From the NCBI GenBank assembly GCA_943330235.2, contig CALQGY020000001.1:1-64000 (forward strand): DNA of 64,000 bases, given 5' to 3'. The first letter of the stretch is position 1. Each line of letters opens with the position of its first letter. The translations under genes and the position numbers were made by a program. The DNA is from Candidatus Kuenenia stuttgartensis. Lineage in GTDB: Bacteria > Gemmatimonadota > Gemmatimonadetes > Gemmatimonadales > Gemmatimonadaceae. Of this stretch, positions 46,629-55,268 are shown in pieces. The notes below the pieces were generated by a model. That model made no database searches, was not told the DNA's origin, and worked only from the letters and a program-made list of their open reading frames with translations.

Positions 46629-48359
46629 GTGAATCTGCCGTTCGATCCGCTGGCTGTCGCCCAACTGGCCCCGCTGACCCTGATGGTGGCGGTCGCGGTG
46701 CTGTCGTGGGACATCCTGCTCGCCGGCTGGATGGCGGCCCAACGACAGGCACCGCGTGTCTTCACGCAGTTGACCAGCCTCTGCGGACTCCTGGTCGCGC
46801 CGGCAGTCGTCGTCGCCATTGCCTCTGGTACGGAATCGGGCGCCCGCACCGTGTCGGGGATCGCGTGGCTGCTGCCTGCCGTCTGCTTCGCCTTCGTGCT
46901 GCAGGTGTTCTACGCGATGAGTGTGCGGTTGGTCTCGCCGGTCGTCGCGGCCCCCATTCTGGTGTACAACATCGTGCTGGCCGCCGTCGCGACCGGCGAT
47001 TTCCTCGTGACGTGGCACGGTTCGGCACCGCTGGTGCTGCAGGCCGCCGTCGCGGCGCGCGATACACTCGTGGGCATGACCGTTGGACGCGCGTCGCTCG
47101 TCTCGCCGTTTGCGATCCTCGTCCCCATTATCGCGCCCGCATATCCCGCTCGGTGGCGACTGACCGCACTGACCCGCGCCGTCTTGGTGCTCGCGGCCGC
47201 CACCGTGACCACGCTCCTCGTCATCGAATGGCCCCGCGGCGTGGCAGCGGTGCGCAGTTACGAGCGCGCCGCGAGAGTGCCCATGCAGGCACGGCCGCGC
47301 GGCGATTTCGCGATGGGCATGCGATTCCTCCCGGTACTGGGTGGCCCCCCGCCGGCGCGCGCGGTGAAAGCCGACCGCACGCTCGTCGAGCAGTATGCGC
47401 CGGATGTCCTGCTGGTCGTGCTCGACGAGGACGGCACGCGTGGTCCGGCCCTCGATTCGCTCGCTCGCGTCCTCGAACCGATGCGCGCCGACAGCACACG
47501 CAGTGGTTCTCTCAGTGGCACTCGCAATGACACTCGCATCGCCGTGGCGCTCCATCACGGCCGACAGCCGGCGCCCGCCGATGATCCGGCGCGTCTGGCC
47601 TCCCTCGAACGCGTGTTACGGCGCCTCCGCCCCGATGTGCTCTTTCCCGCCATCGACGACCCGATCCCCGCGGTGCTCCCCTCGCGCGCGCCCAGCGTGA
47701 GTTGGTGGCGCCTGTTGATTCGGACCAGCAGCACCCTCCGCGACCGGGTGCGCCCCGCCACGCGCATCGGCATCGCGCTCTCTCATCTCGACACCCGCGA
47801 TAGCGCGATCTATGCGATGGCGATGGAGAACGCGCAGGTCTCGGTGGTCGGGGCGGCGATCTATCCGTCGTTTTCCGGACTGCCCGGCATTGACGCACGC
47901 CTGCGTGCCCTCGATCGGTGGCATGCACAGATCACGACGAAGTTCGCAACGCAACGCGCAACGCAACTCGCATCGCAACTCGCATCGCAACTCGCAACGC
48001 AACGCGCGGCGCAGGACCGCGTGCCGCTGACCACCACCACCTGGCTGGTGAACGTAGGCGGACTCCCCCACGCGCACGGGGACGCGTCACAGCTCGCGGC
48101 CATGCGGCAGTCGCTCGCCTGGGGCTCGCGGCGCGCGTGGGTGTCCGCCGTCATTCTGGGCGAACCCGCCGACTACGACGGCCCCTTCGGCATTCGCTCC
48201 GCGAACGGGCGCATCCGCATGGCCTGGGCGCCGCTCGCCGCCGCCGCCCGCGCCATGCGCGACGTACAAAGCGACGTCCCGAATAGCGTGTCGAATAGCG
48301 TGCCGAATGGCGTCCCGAATACCGTCCCAGACAGCGTCACGAACAACGAGCCGCGCTGA
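46629..48359 (+). CDS. Hypothetical multi-TM membrane protein with large C-terminal extracytoplasmic domain, possibly TIM-barrel/glycosidase-like
   Basis: About 6 N-terminal hydrophobic segments, then DVLLVVLDEDGTRG...RIGIALSHLDTRDSAIYAMAMENAQVSVVGAAIYPSFSGLPGIDARLRALDRWHAQ...TWLVNVGGLPHAHGDASQLAAMRQSLAWGSRRAWVSAVILGEPADYDGPFG. Confidence 0.6.
   Translation: MNLPFDPLAVAQLAPLTLMVAVAVLSWDILLAGWMAAQRQAPRVFTQLTSLCGLLVAPAVVVAIASGTESGARTVSGIAWLLPAVCFAFVLQVFYAMSVRLVSPVVAAPILVYNIVLAAVATGDFLVTWHGSAPLVLQAAVAARDTLVGMTVGRASLVSPFAILVPIIAPAYPARWRLTALTRAVLVLAAATVTTLLVIEWPRGVAAVRSYERAARVPMQARPRGDFAMGMRFLPVLGGPPPARAVKADRTLVEQYAPDVLLVVLDEDGTRGPALDSLARVLEPMRADSTRSGSLSGTRNDTRIAVALHHGRQPAPADDPARLASLERVLRRLRPDVLFPAIDDPIPAVLPSRAPSVSWWRLLIRTSSTLRDRVRPATRIGIALSHLDTRDSAIYAMAMENAQVSVVGAAIYPSFSGLPGIDARLRALDRWHAQITTKFATQRATQLASQLASQLATQRAAQDRVPLTTTTWLVNVGGLPHAHGDASQLAAMRQSLAWGSRRAWVSAVILGEPADYDGPFGIRSANGRIRMAWAPLAAAARAMRDVQSDVPNSVSNSVPNGVPNTVPDSVTNNEPR
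47947..48006. repeat. 12-bp tandem repeat x5 in CDS (peptide ATQRATQLASQLASQLATQR)
   Basis: gcaacgcaacgc gcaacgcaactc gcatcgcaactc x2 gcaacgcaacgc. Confidence 0.92.
48276..48347. repeat. 12-bp tandem repeat x6 at CDS 3' end (peptide VPNSVSNSVPNGVPNTVPDSVTNN)
   Basis: gtcccgaatagc gtgtcgaatagc gtgccgaatggc gtcccgaatacc gtcccagacagc gtcacgaacaac. Confidence 0.92.
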
Positions 48360-48369
48360 GACGACGGCG

Positions 48370-51090
48370 TCAGAGCGTCGGGCCGCGTACCACCCCTTCG
48401 ATCACCCGCGACGGATCGAAGTAGCGCTCCGCCAGCGCCCGCACATCCGCCGCGGTCACCGCGGCGATCTGTCGGTCGAACGCGGCCCGCTCTTCAAGAC
48501 CCGCGCCAAACAACCAGGCGTCCACCGCGTCGCCAAGCACGGCGCTGCCAGACTGCTGACTGATGGCGTGGGTCCCGATGAGGTACTGCTGCGCCCGTTC
48601 CAACTCCTCGCGCGTGACATCCTGCTCGCGGAATTTCGCAAACTCGCGCAGCAACCCGTCCCGGGCCTCGTCTTCGCGCGACGGTGACGTGGCGATGTAC
48701 GCGGCAAAGGCGCCGCCGGCACGTCGTTCCACGGGGAACGCCGACACGGTGTAGGCCAAGGACTGCTTGTCGCGCAGCTGCTCAAAGAATCGTCCACCCA
48801 GCCCGCTCGCGATGGCCGACAACACACTGGCCGCGAAACGCGCCGGATCGTGGCGCGACGGCCCCGGAAAGAGCAACGCCAACGCCGTCTGCTGCTTGTC
48901 GCGCGCATCCGCGACGCGCGTGCCAACGGTGGGCCAGACGGCATCCGGCGGCACGGGGTCGGCGCGATACTGCAGACGTGGGAATTCGCGCGCGAGCCGA
49001 GCCATCGTCTCGGCGGGATCCACGTCGCCCACCACGGCAATGACGGTGGCGCCTTCCAGCACGTGCGCCGCATGGAACGCACGCACGGCCGCTACATCCA
49101 GCGCGGCAATCGACTCCGGCGTGCCAATAACCGTGCGCGCGTACGGGTGTGACCCGTAGGCGGCCAACGTCGCCAACCGCATTGGCCACCGGTACATGTC
49201 ATCGCGCAGTCGCGTGACGTCCGCCAAGGCCAGCGAGCGCTCCGTCGCGACGCCCTCGTCTGGGAACGTCGGGTGCTGCGTGACGTCTGCCAGCAGCGCG
49301 ATGGCGGTGGCCAGGTGTCGGACCGGGACGGACAACGACCACCCAAGGCTCTCCAACCCCGCCGACACGCCGATGCTCCCCCCCAACTCTTCCGCGGCCT
49401 CGGCGATCTGCGCGCCCGTGCGCGTCGTCGTGCCCTTGAGCATTGCGTGAGCCGTGAGGCGAGCCAGTCCTTCGCTCGCGACCGGTTCGATGCCGCTGCC
49501 ACCGCGCTGTGCGACCGCCACCGTCGCCAACGGCGCCCCCGGGCGCGGCAGGATCAAGACGGTTACACCGGTGGACAGTTCCGCCACGTGTACCCCGTCG
49601 ATCACGCGGGCATCGGTGTAGGGGGCAGACACCGCGGTCGCCAACCCCTCGCCAGCGGTCGGCGAATCGTCGCGCGTGACCTCGCTCGTTGCGCCCTCGG
49701 TCGAGCCCTCGGTCGAGCCCTCGGTCGAGCCCTCGTCGGTGGCGCTCCACGACGCGCGCCGAGCGCCCGCGTCGTGATCCAGCCACTCGCGCATGCGGTC
49801 CACGTCGTCGGTGAGCGGCTCGGCGTCATGCGGCCGATAGCTCACCACCGAGGCCTGCGCGGGATCGAGGTGCGCCTGCAGCGCGTCGTGCACCTGCGCC
49901 GGGGACGTGGAGAGCAGCCGATCGTAGTAGGTCGCCGCACGCTCGAGGCCCCCGTCGGCCTCCCACATCGCGAGGTACGACGCCTGCCCATCCATCGATT
50001 CGAGTTGCCGCAACCAGCGCGCTTCGAGAATGCGCTGCGCGCGCACCACCTCATGCGCCCCGACGCCGGCATCGCGCGCCGCCTGCACTTCGCGCCACAT
50101 CTGTTGCGCGGCGGGCCGTGCCTGCGCGCCGGGCGCCTCGCCGTGCACCACGAAGACCCCGACGTCGCCCGACGTGTAGTGCCATGCCGACACCGACGAC
50201 GCCAACTGCCGGTCCCGCACCGCCCGATACAATCGAGACGCGCGCCCCGTGCCCAGCACCACGCCAGCCACGTCGAGCGTGGGCGTATCGACGTGCTGCA
50301 TGTTGGGCGCGCGCCAACCGAAGGCGATCTGCTGCTGCGCGATATCCCCCGACCAGTCGCGCGCGCGGAATCCGGGCGACGCGACTTCGATGGGCCCCGC
50401 GACCCGCGGCACCGGCGCGTCACTCAGCGTCCCGTAGCGCGCACGGACCGCCGCACGCACGGTCTCGGGATCGACGTCGCCGACAATGGACAGGATGGTG
50501 TTGGAGGGGCGATACCACGTCCGATAAAAATCGAGCAGGGCGCGCTGGGTCAGCGTGCGCAGGCCGACTTCCTCGCCGATTCGCCACCGCCGAATGCGGT
50601 GCCGATCGTGCAGCACCGCGTACAACGATTCGATCGCCACCGCGGACGGCGAGTCCTGCTTACGCTTGGCCTCCTGAATGATGACTTCGAGCTCGCGCGC
50701 GAGTTCATCGGCGTCAATCACCGAACGCGCGTAGGCGTCAAACTGGATGTCCAGTCCTCGCTCGAACGCTGCCGACGGGAGCACCGTGTAGTAGCTGGTG
50801 TGATCGTAGATCGTATGCGCGTTGAGATACCCGCCGCTGGCTTTGGTCTCACGCGCGATCTCCCCCACCCCTCGGGTGGGCGTCCCCTTGAAGAACATGT
50901 GCTCCAACACGTGCGCGATCCCGACGATGTCATCGGACTCGTCGAAGTAGCCGGTCTTCACGTACGTGACGATGGAGACCACCGGTGCGGAGCGATCTCG
51001 TCGCACGAGCACGGTCAATCCGTTCGCCAGCACATCGCGCGTCGTTTCGCGGTGCAGCGCGAGCGCCGCCCCGGTGGTCATCGTCGTCAT
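48370..51090 (-). CDS. M16-family zinc metallopeptidase, tandem (active plus inactive halves)
   Basis: NGLTVLVRRDRSAPVVSIVTYVKTGYFDESDDIVGIAHVLEHMFFKGTPTRGVGEIA (HxxEH); second half with M16-like fold but GLARLTAHAMLKGT (no HxxEH). Confidence 0.93.
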   Translation of the reverse strand: MTTMTTGAALALHRETTRDVLANGLTVLVRRDRSAPVVSIVTYVKTGYFDESDDIVGIAHVLEHMFFKGTPTRGVGEIARETKASGGYLNAHTIYDHTSYYTVLPSAAFERGLDIQFDAYARSVIDADELARELEVIIQEAKRKQDSPSAVAIESLYAVLHDRHRIRRWRIGEEVGLRTLTQRALLDFYRTWYRPSNTILSIVGDVDPETVRAAVRARYGTLSDAPVPRVAGPIEVASPGFRARDWSGDIAQQQIAFGWRAPNMQHVDTPTLDVAGVVLGTGRASRLYRAVRDRQLASSVSAWHYTSGDVGVFVVHGEAPGAQARPAAQQMWREVQAARDAGVGAHEVVRAQRILEARWLRQLESMDGQASYLAMWEADGGLERAATYYDRLLSTSPAQVHDALQAHLDPAQASVVSYRPHDAEPLTDDVDRMREWLDHDAGARRASWSATDEGSTEGSTEGSTEGATSEVTRDDSPTAGEGLATAVSAPYTDARVIDGVHVAELSTGVTVLILPRPGAPLATVAVAQRGGSGIEPVASEGLARLTAHAMLKGTTTRTGAQIAEAAEELGGSIGVSAGLESLGWSLSVPVRHLATAIALLADVTQHPTFPDEGVATERSLALADVTRLRDDMYRWPMRLATLAAYGSHPYARTVIGTPESIAALDVAAVRAFHAAHVLEGATVIAVVGDVDPAETMARLAREFPRLQYRADPVPPDAVWPTVGTRVADARDKQQTALALLFPGPSRHDPARFAASVLSAIASGLGGRFFEQLRDKQSLAYTVSAFPVERRAGGAFAAYIATSPSREDEARDGLLREFAKFREQDVTREELERAQQYLIGTHAISQQSGSAVLGDAVDAWLFGAGLEERAAFDRQIAAVTAADVRALAERYFDPSRVIEGVVRGPTL
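49693..49740. repeat. 12-bp tandem repeat in the M16 interdomain linker (peptide EGSTEGSTEGST)
   Basis: gccctcggtcga x3 plus variant unit. Confidence 0.92.
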
Positions 51091-51191
51091 AGTCTGTGCG
51101 CAGGGGTCGCGGCCACGCAGCGACCGGAGCGTCGTCCGGCCGCGTGGGTACCGCTCGATGATGGCTCGGTTACGGCTTGATGGCTGCTCGT

Positions 51192-52367
51192 CTACCGCTC
51201 GATGCGCAGCAATCCGGCATTCGCGCTTTCGCGCAGGAAGACTTCGGGCGCGTGCGAGGCGATGCGCAGTCCGGTCGCCCCGTAGTGTCGGCGCGCCTCG
51301 AGCGCCATGTATTCATCCAGCGGGCGCCCGGCATCACGTGCGTCGCGCAGCGCCTCGACGATCTCCTCCCACGTGCCCTCAAAGGCGCTGCCATCACGCA
51401 TCACGACACGATGCAGGCCGTTGGGGGCCAGCACGTCGGACGACGAGACGGACCCGAGGGACTCGGTGGGCGCATCATCATCCTGATGTTGCTGAGCGAG
51501 CCCCGACAACAGCCCGCCCAGCGTCGCCAATTGATCCTGCGCGTCGGAGGCATCCTCCCCGTGCTCCTGCTCCATCATCCGCTGCTCGATTTCATCGAGC
51601 ATGTCGTCGATGGGGTCGGGCTCACCGGTCAACTCCACCAGACGCGCCTGCCACGGCTGCAACTCCGGGGCGTCATCGGCGAGCGCCGACGCCGACTTGC
51701 GCAGATCGATCAACCGCCAGATCCCGAGCTCATCCCAGTGATCTTCCGGCGTGGTCTTCTCGAACTCGGCCATCGCGGCATCGAGATCACCGGCATCGTA
51801 GAGCAGATTGGCGACGTAGACCCGCGCCTCACTGAATTCGGGATCCAACGCGAGCGCATGCCGCAGCGCCTGCATGGCCTCATCGTCGTGATCCAACCGA
51901 TGCTGGGCATACCCGATACAGGCGGCCGCCTCGGCCGAATCCGGCGCGTGCGTCACCGCGCGCTCGAAGAATTCCAGGGCGCGATCCGCATAGCCCTCGC
52001 GAAACAGGGCGCGGCCGATCTGCAGCATGAGTTCGACGTCATCGTCATAGCCGAGTTCGATGATGCGTTCAAAGATGCGGAGCCCGGCGTCGGCCTGTCC
52101 GAACTTGAACAGCACCTCCCCCAGCCCCGCGAGCGCATCTTCATGCTCGGGGTCGATCACCGACGCCGCCTCGAACGCGCGGCGGGCCCACGCGAATTCC
52201 TCGCGGGCCAAGCGCGCGTATCCCACGCCGACGTGTAGTTCGACCGCGTCGGGATAGAGCGCTAATCCCTCGCGCAGAAGGGCCAGCGCGTCGTCATACA
52301 GCCCTTCATCGTAAAGGGCGTGCGCGCGCTCGTCGTATTCCTCGGAACTCAGGAACGGGGTCGGCAT
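51192..52367 (-). CDS. Tetratricopeptide-repeat protein
   Basis: Successive TPRs: YDEGLYDDALALLREGLALYPDAVELHVGVGYARLAREEFAWARRAFEAASVIDPEHEDALAGLGEVLFKFGQADAGLRIFERII. Confidence 0.88.
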   Translation of the reverse strand: MPTPFLSSEEYDERAHALYDEGLYDDALALLREGLALYPDAVELHVGVGYARLAREEFAWARRAFEAASVIDPEHEDALAGLGEVLFKFGQADAGLRIFERIIELGYDDDVELMLQIGRALFREGYADRALEFFERAVTHAPDSAEAAACIGYAQHRLDHDDEAMQALRHALALDPEFSEARVYVANLLYDAGDLDAAMAEFEKTTPEDHWDELGIWRLIDLRKSASALADDAPELQPWQARLVELTGEPDPIDDMLDEIEQRMMEQEHGEDASDAQDQLATLGGLLSGLAQQHQDDDAPTESLGSVSSSDVLAPNGLHRVVMRDGSAFEGTWEEIVEALRDARDAGRPLDEYMALEARRHYGATGLRIASHAPEVFLRESANAGLLRIER

Positions 52368-52449
52368 CTTCTGAAATCCTCCGGAGCGAGCGGGTTACCG
52401 GATAGTACCGTGCGCTTCGTACGAAGTTCACGCTCAGCTTGCCAATTCT

Positions 52450-53373
52450 TCACCAGCGACTCGGTTGCAGCAACTCCACGGCGATCTGACCGGCCAGCCG
52501 AGCGTTGGATTCGAGCAACGCCAGGTTGGCCACGACGGAGGCCCCGTCTGTTCGACGCTGGACCTCGGCGAGAAGAAACGGCGTCACCGCCGCTCCGCGA
52601 ATACCCTGTGCGGCGGCCGCCGCGAGCGCCGCCGCCGTGGCGGCTTCGACCACGGCGGGATCGAGCGCGTACGCCTTGGGCGGCGCTTGGACGACCAACA
52701 TGGCTCCCGGGCGCCCCAAGGCGCGATGCGCCCGCCACGCACGGGCGATCTGCGCCGGCTCCTCGGCAAACGCGGACAAGGGCAGCCCTGTTCCGGTGGT
52801 GAAGAAGCCCGGCAGCTCCGGCGTCTGGTAGCCCACCACGGGGACCCCGAGGGTCTCCAGGCGTTCGAGCGTTGCTGGCAGGTCGAGAATGGACTTCGCC
52901 CCCGCACAGACAACCACGGCGCTGGTCCGCGCGAGCTCGACCAGGTCGGCGGACTCATCGAAGGGCGCATCGCGATGCACGCCGCCGATGCCGCCCGTGG
53001 CGAACACCTCAATGCCGCCCAACGCGCACAGCGCGAGCGTACCAGCCACGGTGGTCGCGCCGTCGGCCTCGTCGGCCATGGCCATCGCCAAGTCACGCGC
53101 CGACACTTTGCGCACACCCACGCGCGCCAGGAACCGTTCGAGGGTCTCCGGCTCGAGCCCCAGCACCGGGACCCCGCGATCGAGCGCGGTGATGGCCGGC
53201 GTCGCGCCAGCGCCGATCACCGCATCGCTCATCCGCTCGGCGGCTTCGCGATTGAACGGCGGCAACAGCCCCTGCGCGAGCACCGAGCTCTCCAGCGCGA
53301 CAATCGCACCGCCCCGCGCGAGCGCGGCAGATACGGCGGCGGAACAACGCGGGCGCAAGCGATTCGCAGTCAC
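52450..53373 (-). CDS. psuG: Pseudouridine-5'-phosphate glycosidase
   Basis: GGAIVALESSVLAQGLLPPFNREAAERM...VRKVSARDLAMAMADEADGATTVAGTLALCALGGIEVFATGGIGGVHR. Confidence 0.94.
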   Translation of the reverse strand: MTANRLRPRCSAAVSAALARGGAIVALESSVLAQGLLPPFNREAAERMSDAVIGAGATPAITALDRGVPVLGLEPETLERFLARVGVRKVSARDLAMAMADEADGATTVAGTLALCALGGIEVFATGGIGGVHRDAPFDESADLVELARTSAVVVCAGAKSILDLPATLERLETLGVPVVGYQTPELPGFFTTGTGLPLSAFAEEPAQIARAWRAHRALGRPGAMLVVQAPPKAYALDPAVVEAATAAALAAAAAQGIRGAAVTPFLLAEVQRRTDGASVVANLALLESNARLAGQIAVELLQPSRW

Positions 53374-53581
53374 GCCCGAGTGTACTCATTGCCCTGCGAC
53401 ATGGCAACGGCGGCGTCACGCGGCGGGCGCAACTGTCACCGTCTGCCACTACGGACTCGGACAGTGTTATGCGCATCACCATCCTGCGCACTTTCCGTTC
53501 AAGAACCGCCTCGCACGAGCCGAAGAACAATCCAGACGGCAGCGCGCCTGCCACGTTCCTGTCTCACACATCAAGTCCATC

Positions 53582-53929
53582 GTGCCTGCCTCTCCCACGT
53601 CACTTAGCCGCAACGCCGTTGTTGCGTACGCGCCCCGCACCCTCGATCCGCTCGAACGCATTGTCCGTGCGTACGACCGTGCCATTGATGCCTGCGAGTC
53701 GTTCAACGTGGACGAGGCCCGTCAGGCGATCGGCCTGCTCCGTGCCGCGCTCGACCTCGACGGTCCGGCGTCACGCAGTTTCGATGCACTCTATGCGTGG
53801 TGTGAGGAAGCGGTGGACGGTCGCGATTTCGTTGGACCGGCCCGTACGTTGCGCGCCCTGCGCGATGCCTGGTGCCTGGCGGGGCAGCCCTCCCCGATCG
53901 TCACACGCAAAGACTGGCCGGTCTCCTAG
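53582..53929 (+). CDS. Small protein with FliS-like helical pattern
   Basis: DPLERIVRAYDRAIDACESFNVDEARQAIGLLRAALDLDGPASRSFDALYAWCEEAVDGRDFVGPARTLRALRDAW resembles the FliS layout; no flagellar neighbours. Confidence 0.4.
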   Translation: MPASPTSLSRNAVVAYAPRTLDPLERIVRAYDRAIDACESFNVDEARQAIGLLRAALDLDGPASRSFDALYAWCEEAVDGRDFVGPARTLRALRDAWCLAGQPSPIVTRKDWPVS

Positions 53930-54055
53930 CGGGTACCGGCGCACTCGGCAGGGGCTGACAGCGCCGTCCCCGCCGACCATCTTGCGGGTGGACCCGTACC
54001 ACCGCTGGCACGCGCGCCCGTGCCCCACGTAGGCCCCCGTCACGGATTCACGCGC

Positions 54056-55204
54056 ATGACCACCCCTGAAGCCCCACGGATCGGATTGGTGTTGGGCGGT
54101 GGCGCGCTCAAAGGGTTAGCGCACATCGGGGCGCTGCGCGCATTAGCCGAGGCGGGCATCCGTCCTGCCCTCTACGCCGGCACCAGCATCGGGGCGATGA
54201 TCGCCGCGGCAGCCGCCGCCGGCGTGCCCGTGGAGCATCTCGAGGAGCGTGCCCGACGGTTCAAACGGCGCGACCTCTTCCGCATCAACCACTTGGGCAT
54301 GCTGATGGACCGCATGCTCTCGCGGTCCATCTACCTGGAAGCGCCGCTCCGCGCGCTGTGCGACGAACTGGTCCCCGAAGGACAGTTTGCCGATCTAGCC
54401 ACCCCCCTGCTGGTCACGGCCGTGGATATCGACCGGGGGATCCCTGTGGTCTTCGGGCGCCCGGGGCTGAGGGATGTGCGGGTGCGCGACGCCGTCTACG
54501 CCTCCTGTGCCCTCCCCGGGTTCTTCCCGCCCGGTGTGGTCGGGGACCGGACGTGCATTGACGGCGGCACCACCGACAATCTCCCTGTGGACATCGCCGC
54601 GCTGGGGCTCGACGCCGTCATCGCGGTGGATGTCGGTATCGCCGACGTCCCGGTGACCACGGGCGTGGCCACGCAGGGATTCGCGTCGATTTTCATGCGG
54701 GCCGCCAGCATGATGATGCACGAGCAGCAGCAGCACGTCCTCGAAATGTGGACCTCGCCGCCCATGCTGCTCGTGCGCCCGACGGTGTCCCAGGTAGGCT
54801 GGTTCAGCTTCGGGCATACGGAGGAGTTGCTGGACGCCGGCTATACCGCCACACGCGACGCGCTCCGCGAGATCGAGACGATGCTGAATGCACGCGGGGG
54901 GATCTTCCCGCGACGCGAGATCAAGATCGTGGTCGATCAGGCCGCCTGCACCGGCTGCGCGCTCTGTGTGGCGCGCGCGCCGGACATCATGACCATCGAC
55001 GCCGCGCTCAAGGCGCACCCGATCACCCCGCGCCACGAGTGGTCCCCGGCCGATGGGGCCTTCGTGCGCTGCTGCCCCGTTGGGGCGATTCATGTGGTGG
55101 AACCGACCGCCAATGTGTGGCGAGACGACGGCCCACCCCCGATATTTCCGGAAGCCTCGTCGGTACCGAGTGTTCACCAGCATGGTGGCTCCGCGGCGCG
55201 ATGA
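54056..55204 (+). CDS. Patatin-like phospholipase with C-terminal [4Fe-4S] ferredoxin domain
   Basis: [31 protein letters not shown] (GxSxG), [10 protein letters not shown] (DGG/DGA-type); C-terminus [24 protein letters not shown]...[15 protein letters not shown] (CxxCxxC...CP). Confidence 0.88.
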   Translation: MTTPEAPRIGLVLGGGALKGLAHIGALRALAEAGIRPALYAGTSIGAMIAAAAAAGVPVEHLEERARRFKRRDLFRINHLGMLMDRMLSRSIYLEAPLRALCDELVPEGQFADLATPLLVTAVDIDRGIPVVFGRPGLRDVRVRDAVYASCALPGFFPPGVVGDRTCIDGGTTDNLPVDIAALGLDAVIAVDVGIADVPVTTGVATQGFASIFMRAASMMMHEQQQHVLEMWTSPPMLLVRPTVSQVGWFSFGHTEELLDAGYTATRDALREIETMLNARGGIFPRREIKIVVDQAACTGCALCVARAPDIMTIDAALKAHPITPRHEWSPADGAFVRCCPVGAIHVVEPTANVWRDDGPPPIFPEASSVPSVHQHGGSAAR

Positions 55205-55268
55205 GTGGCTCCGTCCAGAACGCGTAGGGCCACCCATGGGGTCGGCTCGCGCAGGGCCTCAATTCTCC

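Noticed and set aside
51149-51205. Direct repeat TACCGCTCGATG (two copies about 45 bp apart) near the TPR gene 3' end
   Set aside because: Too short and only two copies; likely chance in GC-rich sequence.
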